A stretch of 8,034 nt of DNA from JBCDCU01 sp039180865. GTDB lineage: Bacteria > Pseudomonadota > Alphaproteobacteria > Rhizobiales > JACESI01. Below are positions 1 through 5,529 of this stretch, piece after piece. The position numbers and the translations under genes were made by a program. The notes beneath the pieces were generated by a model. It was given only the letters and a program-made list of their open reading frames with translations. It had not been told where the DNA came from and ran no database searches. The stretch is from positions 1-8,034 of the forward strand of contig JBCDCZ010000212.1 of assembly GCA_039180865.1 (NCBI GenBank), written 5' to 3'. Every line of letters starts with the position of its first letter. The stretch's first letter is position 1.

Positions 1-392
1 GCAACCTCCGCGACGGCCTTTTCGGGGTCGCTTGAAAAGATGATGCCATAAGTCGAGATGACACCGTCGAAGTGTCCGTCCGGGAAGGGAAGGGCTTCCG
101 CTGTAGCCAGTTGGAAATTGGGGCGCGGTTGAAGGTTCGCCGAAAGCGTTTCCGCGGCGGCAATCATGCCGGGCGCAAGATCGATACCTGTGACATCGGC
201 TCCCCGCCAGGCGGCGAGCCGGGCTCCCCAGCCGGTGCCGGTTCCAATATCGAGGATACGGTCGCCGGGTTTCGGCCAAAGGGTCTGAACCGTATGGGAG
301 ATCGTGTCTGAGAGCCCGAAGGAAATTCCGTCATAGGCTTTGCCGGTCTTTCCCCACATCTCGGCTTCAAAACTCATGGCGTCGTCGTTCAT
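1..392 (-). CDS. SAM-dependent class I methyltransferase (C-terminus cut by window)
   Basis: The visible N-terminal 130 residues form the start of a Rossmann-fold methyltransferase of the UbiE/Methyltransf_11 type. Glycine-rich motif I (ILDIGTGTG) is at residues 46-54 and binds S-adenosylmethionine. The acidic residue after the second strand is D71 (VTGIDLAPGM). The segment ALPFPDGHFDGV at residues 100-111 matches the motif after the third strand. These features support cytosolic SAM-dependent methyl transfer; the substrate cannot be told because the substrate-binding half lies outside the window. I chose the start at 392 because a GGGGG stretch lies about six bases upstream; an in-frame ATG at 377 is an alternative. 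It follows the LysR gene on the same strand after a 127-bp gap with no convincing promoter or terminator, so co-transcription is possible but unproven. Confidence 0.85.
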   Translation of the reverse strand, partial: MNDDAMSFEAEMWGKTGKAYDGISFGLSDTISHTVQTLWPKPGDRILDIGTGTGWGARLAAWRGADVTGIDLAPGMIAAAETLSANLQPRPNFQLATAEALPFPDGHFDGVISTYGIIFSSDPEKAVAEV

Positions 393-519
393 AAGAGCCC
401 CCGTCGGTTTTGGTCTGTTGAAAAGGTGCCAGCCCAGTCGCTAGAAGGATACTCAATGATCTGGAGCATTCTTGGGTAGTAATTGCCTCAAGGCTATAAT
501 CGAACCCGGGCAGTCTGCG

Positions 520-1404
520 TCATGCCGCTCGGTTGCCTCCCAAAATCTCATTCAGTGTAATCTCCTTCAAGAGGGCAATCATTTCGTTTGCGAGCGGTGC
601 AGTGTGTTGCCTTGTAAGAAGCCTTAGTTCGACCGGCGGCAGCTCTGGCAGAGAGGCCCAATGGCTCACATCGACAATATCGTCCGGCTGGTTGTGAGCG
701 ATCCTGACGCCGATGCCGAAATCCGATCTGAGCGCGGACCAGACGGCGGGAAGGCTGGGGGTCGTGAGTGCGGCGCGCCATTTCATGCCTGCCCGGTCAA
801 GAGCGGCAAGAGCCGTTTGCCGAAAGAGGCAAGGGTGGTTGAAGAGGACCAATGGGATTACGCTGTCTTGCTGGGGCTCTTGAAAGCCTTCATGCGCAAG
901 CCAAAGCAGTGGCAATTCGCACAAAAGCTCGCCCTTCGCGCCCGAGTTCTTTGGAAAAAAGGCAATGGCGCCATCGAGCCGCCCGGCCTCCACGTCTTCG
1001 TAGATCGTATGATTGTTGCCCGCTCTGACCGTGATATGGGCGTCTGGATGGCATTTTGAAAACGCCCTGACTGTTTCCGGCATCACGTCATCATAGAAAT
1101 CCTGGGGTAGGCCAAGCCGGACCGGTTCCGGAGCAACCGAAGCGCCCATTGCGCGCGCCGCCTCGTCGTTGAGTGTGATGATCTGGCGGGCGTAATCCAC
1201 AAGGGCTTCCCCTGCTTCCGTCGGCACAAGGCCGCGTCCCTTCCGTGCAAAGAGTTGCACGCCAGCCTGATGCTCAAGCTTTTTTAATTGCATGCTCACT
1301 GCTGACTGCGACCGGCCGAGTTCATTGGCTGCCCGCGCGAAACTGCCCTGTTCGATTCCGGTCACGATCAAGCGCAATGCATCGATGTCGAAGCTTGTCG
1401 TCAT
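520..1404 (-). CDS. LysR-family transcriptional regulator
   Basis: A 294-residue protein, the usual LysR length. The N-terminal winged helix-turn-helix covers about residues 5-65, with the typical SFARAANELGRSQSAVSMQLKKLE core (21-44) followed by LFARKGRGLVPTEAG (51-65). The rest, from about residue 94 (VRLGLPQDFYDDVMPE), is a periplasmic-binding-protein-like effector domain; the co-inducer is unknown. The reading frame stays open another 108 codons upstream, into the divergent transporter gene. The start at 1404 is nevertheless right: the protein begins directly at the DNA-binding domain, and AAGGAA lies seven bases before the ATG. By the usual LysR arrangement it probably controls the divergent MFS/ABM unit and its own expression (inference). 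Confidence 0.93.
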   Translation of the reverse strand: MTTSFDIDALRLIVTGIEQGSFARAANELGRSQSAVSMQLKKLEHQAGVQLFARKGRGLVPTEAGEALVDYARQIITLNDEAARAMGASVAPEPVRLGLPQDFYDDVMPETVRAFSKCHPDAHITVRAGNNHTIYEDVEAGRLDGAIAFFPKNSGAKGELLCELPLLWLAHEGFQEPQQDSVIPLVLFNHPCLFRQTALAALDRAGMKWRAALTTPSLPAVWSALRSDFGIGVRIAHNQPDDIVDVSHWASLPELPPVELRLLTRQHTAPLANEMIALLKEITLNEILGGNRAA

Positions 1405-1428
1405 ATTCGATTCCTTGAATTGAGAGTT

Positions 1429-1457
1429 TCGATATATTCGTTTTTCTGAATTATAAG
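1429..1457 (+). promoter_or_regulatory. Predicted promoter of the MFS transporter unit
   Basis: TCGATA (1429-1434, four of six matches to TTGACA), a 17-bp spacer and TATAAG (1452-1457, five of six matches to TATAAT) predict a start near 1464 and an 83-nt leader. An ATTC-N8-GAAT dyad (1436-1451) lies in the spacer and is a possible LysR contact site, although it does not have the exact T-N11-A spacing. Confidence 0.35.
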
Positions 1458-1479
1458 CGAAAGCTAGGATCCTGATCAA
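1450..1479 (-). promoter_or_regulatory. Predicted promoter of the LysR gene
   Basis: On the minus strand a perfect TATAAT -10 element (complement of 1450-1455) is preceded after 18 bp by TTGATC (complement of 1474-1479), four of six matches to the -35 consensus. It predicts a start near 1443 and a leader of about 39 nt before the ATG at 1404. The -10 shares bases with the -10 of the opposing promoter. Confidence 0.5.
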
Positions 1480-1540
1480 GGCGAAACACGGCGCTCTCTC
1501 CCTCCCAAGAGGTGCTCTTCGTCGCCCAACCTGATCAAGG
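1471..1540. repeat. Pair of 11-bp direct repeats CCTGATCAAGG in the MFS leader
   Basis: The near-palindrome CCTGATCAAGG occurs exactly at 1471-1481 and again at 1530-1540, 59 bp apart. The first copy covers the predicted -35 of the LysR promoter. The second contains the AAGG that serves as ribosome binding site for the MFS gene (ATG at 1547). It may be an operator or an RNA element; the function is not known. Confidence 0.5.
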
Positions 1541-1546
1541 ATTGCC

Positions 1547-2797
1547 ATGCGCACGCTCTCTTCGACGCCGTCATTCGCCCATGCCTTACGCGATCCGCGC
1601 ATTGTCCTTCTCGCAGGATCGATCATCGCATTGATTGCTGTCGGCACACGGCACTCCTTCGGGCTCTTCCTGAACCCGATCACCGGGGGGCTTCCGACCG
1701 TCGACCGCGAGAGTTTCGGGTTTGCCATTGCGCTTCAAAATCTGATGTGGGGGCTTGCCCAGCCCTTTGCGGGCATCATCGCCGACCGTTTCGGTAGTGC
1801 GCGTGTAATCTTTGTCGGTGGCGCGCTCTATGTCGCGGGTTTGATCTGTGCCTCGATGAGTTCGACGGCGCTTGGGCTGACACTTGGCTTTGGAATGATG
1901 GTCGGGATCGGTCTCAGCGCAACGACCTATGCCGTGGTGCTGGGTGCCGTCGGACGCAGCTTCCCGCCGGAAAGGCGTACCACGGCCCTTGGGATTGCCT
2001 CGCTCGGCGGATCGATCGGGATCTTTTTATCGGTCCCGGTCACCCTTGCGCTCATCGATAGCTTCGACTGGTCAATGGCGCTTGCCTGTCTGGCACTGAT
2101 CGCCCTTGTAATCTGCCTAATGGCGCCCATGCTCTCAGGGCGGGCAGAGGCTGGCGATGGTCCTGACCAGACAATTGGTTCGGCATTGAGCGAGGCGCTT
2201 CGGCATAGGGGGTTTGTGCTTCTTGTCGCCGGGTTCTTTGTATGTGGTTTTCAGCTTGCCTTCATCGGAACGCATCTGCCCGCCTATTTGCTCGACCGCG
2301 ATCTTGGCGTTTGGCTTGGCGGAGCGGCGCTCGCAACGATCGGCATCACCAATATTGTCGGAACGCTCGCCTGCGGCGCGATCGGGGACCGGTTCAGCAA
2401 GAAGAATGCGCTCGCTATTCTCTATCTGATTAGAGCGCTGGTCGTCGCCGTGTTTGTGGTCTTACCGCCGTCCAGCGTTTCGACACTGGTTTTTGCAGCG
2501 GTGATCGGCTTTACCTGGCTTGGGACCGTTCCTTTGACAACGGCCATCGTCGCCCAGGTCTTCGGTCCGCGCTATCTTGCAACGCTTGTCGGCATTGTTT
2601 TCCTCATGCACCAGGTCGGGAGCTTCCTCGGCGCATGGCTCGGCGGTCTCACTTTCGAGGCGACAGGGTCTTATGATCTGATCTGGTGGAGCGTCGTTCT
2701 GGCTGGTGTCGTCGCCGCTCTGCTTCACTGGCCGATCGACGAACAGCCGATCAGCGAGAAGGACAGACTGAACGCCAGGGGCTTTGCCCATGGTTAG
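1547..2797 (+). CDS. MFS transporter (12-helix type)
   Basis: A 416-residue inner-membrane protein with two six-helix halves joined by a hydrophilic loop (about residues 196-220), the major facilitator layout. Motif A-like loops follow the second helix of each half: GIIADRFGSARV (76-87) and GAIGDRFSKKNA (278-289). The overall pattern resembles the monocarboxylate/oxalate-formate branch (MFS_1), but the substrate cannot be read from sequence. AAGG lies six bases before the chosen ATG. It is divergent from the LysR gene and followed on the same strand by an ABM-domain enzyme. A transporter regulated together with an enzyme that handles a small aromatic or quinol compound is plausible (inference). 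A small open frame overlaps its last eight bases. Confidence 0.93.
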   Translation: MRTLSSTPSFAHALRDPRIVLLAGSIIALIAVGTRHSFGLFLNPITGGLPTVDRESFGFAIALQNLMWGLAQPFAGIIADRFGSARVIFVGGALYVAGLICASMSSTALGLTLGFGMMVGIGLSATTYAVVLGAVGRSFPPERRTTALGIASLGGSIGIFLSVPVTLALIDSFDWSMALACLALIALVICLMAPMLSGRAEAGDGPDQTIGSALSEALRHRGFVLLVAGFFVCGFQLAFIGTHLPAYLLDRDLGVWLGGAALATIGITNIVGTLACGAIGDRFSKKNALAILYLIRALVVAVFVVLPPSSVSTLVFAAVIGFTWLGTVPLTTAIVAQVFGPRYLATLVGIVFLMHQVGSFLGAWLGGLTFEATGSYDLIWWSVVLAGVVAALLHWPIDEQPISEKDRLNARGFAHG

Positions 2798-2924
2798 GGA
2801 TGGGCAGATGATTATATGCGTCAGCGCGCTGTCCGCTTTACTTCTCGCATTCCTTTGGCTCACCGCGATAGACGACTATGCAAGTGTCTTCCTTGAGGCG
2901 GCATTCAACACGTTCATTTGCTGA
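2790..2924 (+). CDS. Possible small single-pass membrane protein (44 aa) overlapping the MFS stop
   Basis: A 44-codon frame opens with ATG eight bases inside the MFS stop and ends at TGA 2922-2924. It encodes a charged N-terminus, then an uninterrupted hydrophobic segment (IICVSALSALLLAFLWLTAI, residues 8-27), then a short acidic and aromatic tail, as in small membrane proteins. AGGGG lies about eight bases before the ATG, and the overlap would allow translational coupling. An internal ATG at 2808 would give 38 residues. Its stop overlaps (TGATG) an in-frame upstream ATG of the next gene. I do not recognise a family, and chance cannot be excluded. Confidence 0.35.
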   Translation: MVRDGQMIICVSALSALLLAFLWLTAIDDYASVFLEAAFNTFIC

Positions 2925-2983
2925 TGCTGATCACCTTCGAGCGGAAGATGAGAAGATCGACGTGTCAAACAAAAGGAATTGGA

Positions 2984-3331
2984 ATGAACAAAGAGCACGC
3001 GCAAGGACCAATAATGCGGTTGTTTCAGGTGAAGGTGAAAGAGGGGGCTGCGGAAAAACTGCTGAGCGAGTTTGCGACGACTTCCGCCGATGTTGTGCAA
3101 AACGAGCCCGGCAATGAAGGCTATTGTTTTGGGCAAGGGGTCTCCATAGACGGGGACCGGCTGATCTTTGCCTCATTCTGGCAAGATCTCGATGCCGTAA
3201 AAGAGCGCTTCGGCGAAGACTGGCAGAAATCCTATCTGCCGGACGGCTACGATAAGATGATCGAAGAGCACTCCCTCACGCACATTGATCTCAGAAACCG
3301 GTGGTTTGTGCGCCTTAATCGGGAGGGATAG
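2984..3331 (+). CDS. Antibiotic biosynthesis monooxygenase (ABM) domain protein
   Basis: A 115-residue cytosolic protein formed almost wholly by one ABM-type ferredoxin-like domain (about residues 11-102). It starts with MRLFQVKVKEGAAEKLLSEF, passes EPGNEGYCFGQ (41-51) and IFASFWQDLDAVKERF (61-76), and ends near EEHSLTHIDLRNRW (94-107). The family includes cofactor-free quinol monooxygenases such as YgiN and small-molecule-degrading relatives; the substrate is unknown. The frame stays open upstream to TTG 2918 and ATG 2924. I chose 2984 because AAGGAA sits five bases before it and the domain starts about ten residues later. Same strand as the MFS gene 187 bp upstream, with no clear terminator between, so co-expression is likely. 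It ends just before a GC-rich hairpin. Confidence 0.85.
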   Translation: MNKEHAQGPIMRLFQVKVKEGAAEKLLSEFATTSADVVQNEPGNEGYCFGQGVSIDGDRLIFASFWQDLDAVKERFGEDWQKSYLPDGYDKMIEEHSLTHIDLRNRWFVRLNREG

Positions 3332-3332
3332 T

Positions 3333-3395
3333 GCCCCCCCGCCAAGGGTTGATAATCAGCCTGATGGTGGGTGAGGTCAGGCGAGGGCGGGGGGC
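3333..3395. terminator. Nested GC-rich inverted repeat between convergent genes (terminator-like)
   Basis: GCCCCCCCGCC (3333-3343) can pair with GGCGGGGGGC (3386-3395) with one bulged base. Inside, GCCTGA (3359-3364) pairs with TCAGGC (3377-3382). The structure starts right after the ABM stop and lies 25 bp from the stop of the convergent YHS gene, so it could end transcription from both sides. No run of Ts follows on either strand, so classic intrinsic termination is not certain. Confidence 0.5.
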
Positions 3396-3420
3396 TTGCG
3401 GGACTTGTCGTATCTAAGAT

Positions 3421-3912
3421 CTAGAGATCCGTTGCAGCTGTGTGCTTGATCTTTGTCCAGTTCGCTTCGGCTTTCGAAATCGTCCCGCTGCGGTCTTTGT
3501 TGAACTCGTTGAAGATCGCTTCATTCAGGAAGACGTAGAGCTTGTCGCCGACCACGGCCGCAAACTGCGGATCGCCGTCGAACTTCTTTCCGACAGACAC
3601 GCCGAACGTACAGAAGCCACCATTTTGCGGGACGAATTTCGCGGGGTCGGCTTTGAAGGCTTCGAGGTTTTCTTTGCTCGCAAAATAATAGGCAACACCG
3701 TCATGGGTGCCGGTGAAGTCTGCAACGCCTTCAACCGGCTTTCCTTTGCCGATGAGGGCGACCGGATCAACGCCATGGAGGCCAAGGGGCGCACCGGCAT
3801 AGGTGAGGCCGGGGGCGACATTGGCCTCATCAGCTGCGAAAGCGGGCGCGGTGATGGCGGCAGCGGAGAGAATGGCAACGCATGCCAGTCCTGTTTTGAT
3901 TACGCGGTTCAT
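3421..3912 (-). CDS. Secreted YHS-domain protein
   Basis: A 163-residue exported protein. Residues 1-26 form a Sec signal peptide (basic MNRVIK, hydrophobic core, likely AFA cleavage site before ADEA). The mature part carries the secreted YHS-family signature: GVDPVALIGKGKPVEGVADFTGTHDGVAYYFASKENLEAFKADPAKFVPQ across residues 47-96, then NGGFCTFGVSVGKKFDG (97-113) with the single conserved Cys101. The YHS fold occurs in metal-handling proteins, so a periplasmic metal- or redox-linked role is possible but not shown. The start at 3912 is supported by AAAGGAA about six bases upstream and by the signal peptide; a longer in-frame start at 3963 would add 17 unlikely residues. Residues 138-149 (NKDRSGTISKAE) look like an EF-hand loop. 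Confidence 0.88.
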   Translation of the reverse strand: MNRVIKTGLACVAILSAAAITAPAFAADEANVAPGLTYAGAPLGLHGVDPVALIGKGKPVEGVADFTGTHDGVAYYFASKENLEAFKADPAKFVPQNGGFCTFGVSVGKKFDGDPQFAAVVGDKLYVFLNEAIFNEFNKDRSGTISKAEANWTKIKHTAATDL

Positions 3913-4014
3913 AGCGGTTCCTTTCCAGGGGTAAGGGGGGTATGCATCCCGCGCTTGTCTCAAGTGCGGTGATGTGAGCGAAACGTAAGAAAGGATGCCT
4001 GTCGCGTTAATGCG

Positions 4015-4063
4015 CGATCGTTTGGAATATTTGTCCGATCGTTCATTCCGGCGAGCGCTCGCC
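4015..4063. promoter_or_regulatory. Tandem CGATCGTT repeats and 14-bp palindrome between the MAPEG and YHS genes
   Basis: CGATCGTT occurs at 4015-4022 and 4036-4043, 21 bp apart (two helical turns). Next to it is the perfect palindrome GGCGAGCGCTCGCC (4050-4063), two bases after the MAPEG stop on the minus strand, which can fold as a 5-bp stem with a 4-base loop. The palindrome may mark the end of the VOC-MAPEG transcript, though without a T-run. The repeats may be upstream sites for the YHS promoter. I could not settle a -35/-10 pair for the YHS gene. Confidence 0.35.
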
Positions 4064-4065
4064 AG

Positions 4066-4512
4066 TTAAATCACCATCAAGAGAATGACCCCGCATGCAT
4101 GGACCGCGATCACGATGTTCAAAAGCCAGGCGGTCGCGAATGCATTGCGTCTGAGGGCAGGGCGCTTTGTCAGATAGGCGAAACTATGGGCAAAGCGTGC
4201 GAGGGCGAAGGCGACGAAATAGAGGATGCCGATGAGCTCCGGCGCACCGCTTGCCAGATAGAGCGTTCCGCCAATGAAAAAAGGGAGGAGGGCTTCAAGA
4301 TCATTTTGGTGCGCCCTGAAGATCCGGCGCACCTTTGGAAGGTCTGTGGGTGTATGATCGCCACCAAGCCATTCCGCGTCCTCCGGAATGACGAAGGTCA
4401 TCAGCGATTTTCGGGTAAGCGCCGTTGAAACGGCAAGCACCTGGGCTTTCACGATGAGCAGCGCCAGGACGAGCGCGAAGACTGCAAAGAGGTCGGGTGA
4501 GGGATCAATCAT
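4066..4512 (-). CDS. MAPEG-family membrane protein, glutathione-dependent (microsomal GST / prostaglandin E synthase-like)
   Basis: A 148-residue inner-membrane protein with four predicted helices (about 8-30, 73-90, 92-112, 127-147). RIFRAHQNDLEALLPF (63-78) is the MAPEG signature after the first helix. ARFAHSFAYLTK (105-116) and PALRRNAF (118-125) align by eye with the glutathione-binding third-helix region of human microsomal prostaglandin E synthase-1, whose key arginines and tyrosine appear to be kept (R106, Y113, R121/R122). Likely role: trimeric enzyme conjugating or reducing lipophilic electrophiles or peroxides with glutathione. The start at 4512 is supported by GGAAGG eight bases upstream; the frame is open further but the extension is not membrane-like. 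It follows the VOC gene by 23 bp and is probably co-transcribed with it. Confidence 0.88.
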   Translation of the reverse strand: MIDPSPDLFAVFALVLALLIVKAQVLAVSTALTRKSLMTFVIPEDAEWLGGDHTPTDLPKVRRIFRAHQNDLEALLPFFIGGTLYLASGAPELIGILYFVAFALARFAHSFAYLTKRPALRRNAFATAWLLNIVIAVHACGVILLMVI

Positions 4513-4535
4513 AGTGGAGACCTTCCAGACTTGTG

Positions 4536-4886
4536 TCAGGCGCTTGCCGCGCGTTTCCATAGGGCGAGCGGCGTTCCGCCCGGATCCTTGATGAAGGTCG
4601 CATCGCCTGCCGGTCCCGCGATGTTTTCCGCAATTACCGTCGCCCCGAACGAGCGGGCGGATTGAACGGCGTCCGCTAAATCGTCGACTTCGATATAGGG
4701 AACCCAGCCGCTGATCCCGCTTATTGGATCGCACGTCGCCGAGAACGGCATCTCCGCATTTTCATTTGTGAGGAAGGTCATCGGACCGATATCCTGCGGT
4801 GTCCATCCAAATGCTCTTGATAGAAAATCGGTCGTTGCGGCGCGCTCCGCGCCGATATTGTCGAACCAGACGAAAGGCGAGGTCAT
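4536..4886 (-). CDS. VOC / glyoxalase-like single-domain protein
   Basis: A 116-residue cytosolic protein of the vicinal oxygen chelate fold. It begins with FVWFDNIGAERAATTDFLSRAFGWTP (5-30), the first beta-alpha-beta module. The second contains YIEVDDLADAVQSARSFGATVI (64-85) and ends in the typical ATFIKDPGGTPLALWK (96-111). The canonical metal-binding His near the start and Glu near the end are not evident (W7/F8 and L108), so it may lack glyoxalase-type metal catalysis and instead bind a small ligand, as in the CFP30B-like VOC branch. A strong AAGGAG lies six bases before the ATG at 4886. First gene of a two-gene unit with the MAPEG gene, divergent from the HxlR regulator across an 89-bp promoter region with repeated TTGCAA motifs. 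Confidence 0.88.
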   Translation of the reverse strand: MTSPFVWFDNIGAERAATTDFLSRAFGWTPQDIGPMTFLTNENAEMPFSATCDPISGISGWVPYIEVDDLADAVQSARSFGATVIAENIAGPAGDATFIKDPGGTPLALWKRAASA

Positions 4887-4903
4887 GAAAAACTCCTTGT
4901 TTT

Positions 4904-4949
4904 TTGCAAGTAGAATTTTAACTAACCGATCCACTTGCAACTTGCAAGT
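4904..4949. promoter_or_regulatory. Predicted HxlR operator array: three TTGCAA-centred sites
   Basis: The 89-bp divergent region holds TTGCAAGT (4904-4911), ACTTGCAA (4933-4940) and the perfect 10-bp palindrome ACTTGCAAGT (4940-4949). The first two form an 8-bp inverted repeat with 21 bp between; centres of sites 1 and 2 are 31 bp apart, about three helical turns. Site 1 lies in the VOC leader just before its ribosome binding site, and site 3 covers the predicted -35 of the HxlR gene. This is the layout expected for an autoregulator that also controls its divergent neighbour. Confidence 0.6.
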
Positions 4950-4969
4950 CGATTTTCTGCTATTAGATT
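4942..4969 (+). promoter_or_regulatory. Predicted promoter of the HxlR gene (possibly leaderless transcript)
   Basis: TTGCAA (4942-4947), a 16-bp spacer and TAGATT (4964-4969) each match four of six consensus bases. The predicted start falls on or next to the ATG at 4976. No purine-rich ribosome binding site precedes that ATG (the bases are TTCTCCCC), so translation may be leaderless. Confidence 0.35.
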
Positions 4970-4975
4970 CTCCCC

Positions 4976-5416
4976 ATGGCGCGATCGAAGAAAGACTGGC
5001 ACGGCTGTCCCACCCGCTATGCGGCGGGAATCATTGGCGATAAATGGTGTTTTTTGCTGCTGCGGGACATCCTTCTGCACGGCAAGCGAAGCTATGGCGA
5101 GTTTCTTCAAAGCGATGAAAAGATCTCGACGAACATCCTGGCGGAACGTCTGTCGAGCCTGGAAGAGGCGGGCTTGCTTGACCGGCAGACCGACCCGCGC
5201 AAAGGAAGCCGCGTTCTCTATTTCCCGACACGCAAGGCCCGCGATCTTCTCCCGGCACTGCTCGGCCTGATGGTCTGGGCCACGAAGTATGATCCTGAAA
5301 CGGAGGCGCCGGAGAGTTTCGCCAAAGCTTACATTGCCGATCCCCAAGGAAGCGTTGCCTGGTATGAGGCGGAAATCGACCGGGTGGATGCTGAGATTAA
5401 GAGCGCGGCGAAGTAG
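4976..5416 (+). CDS. HxlR-family winged-helix transcriptional regulator
   Basis: A 146-residue protein of the HxlR (MarR-related, single winged-helix) family. The hallmark Cys-Pro near the N-terminus and the following helix are present: GCPTRYAAGIIGDKWCFLLLRDIL (10-33). The recognition helix is in EKISTNILAERLSSLEEAGLLDR (48-70) and the wing is at DPRKGSRVLYFPT (73-85). Cys11 matches the redox-active cysteine used by relatives such as YodB and HypR to sense quinones, diamide or hypochlorite; Cys25 is a second candidate. The C-terminal part (105-146) is acidic and helical, longer than minimal members. It is divergent from the VOC-MAPEG unit, which it probably represses together with itself through the TTGCAA motif array. 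The start is fixed by domain position rather than by a ribosome binding site. Confidence 0.9.
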   Translation: MARSKKDWHGCPTRYAAGIIGDKWCFLLLRDILLHGKRSYGEFLQSDEKISTNILAERLSSLEEAGLLDRQTDPRKGSRVLYFPTRKARDLLPALLGLMVWATKYDPETEAPESFAKAYIADPQGSVAWYEAEIDRVDAEIKSAAK

Positions 5417-5467
5417 CTGGTCTCCAAGATACAAGACTGTCCTAATCGGTGAGAAGAATTAGCATGA

Positions 5468-5509
5468 TTGATACGGATATCGTATCAAAGTATTACGAAA
5501 GCCGTATTA
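5468..5509 (+). promoter_or_regulatory. DoxX promoter with two TACG-N5-CGTA operator dyads
   Basis: TTGATA (5468-5473, five of six matches), a 17-bp spacer and TATTAC (5491-5496, four of six) form a credible sigma-70 promoter, start near 5503. Dyad 1 is perfect, TTGATACG-N5-CGTATCAA (5468-5488), and covers the -35 and spacer. Dyad 2, TATTACG-N5-CGTATTA (5491-5509, one mismatch), covers the -10 and start. Their centres are 22 bp apart. Binding there would block RNA polymerase, so a repressor is likely; which one is not known. Confidence 0.6.
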
Positions 5510-5529
5510 TTGAACGAAGGAACAGAAAT

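Noticed and set aside
661..1059. 132-codon plus-strand open frame
   Set aside because: Antisense to the LysR effector domain and without family resemblance.
1405..1728. 108-codon upstream extension of the LysR frame
   Set aside because: It runs through the divergent promoters and antisense to the MFS gene; the LysR domain and a good ribosome binding site set the start at 1404.
3442..3972. 176-codon plus-strand open frame
   Set aside because: Antisense to the YHS gene, which has a signal peptide, domain and ribosome binding site.
4513..4734. 74-codon upstream extension of the MAPEG frame
   Set aside because: It lies inside the VOC gene in another frame, is basic and low in hydrophobic residues, and the MAPEG domain with its ribosome binding site begins at 4512.
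5449..5529. GTG-start extension of DoxX by 27 codons
   Set aside because: The stretch contains the promoter and both dyads; the family start and an AAGGA site support ATG 5530.
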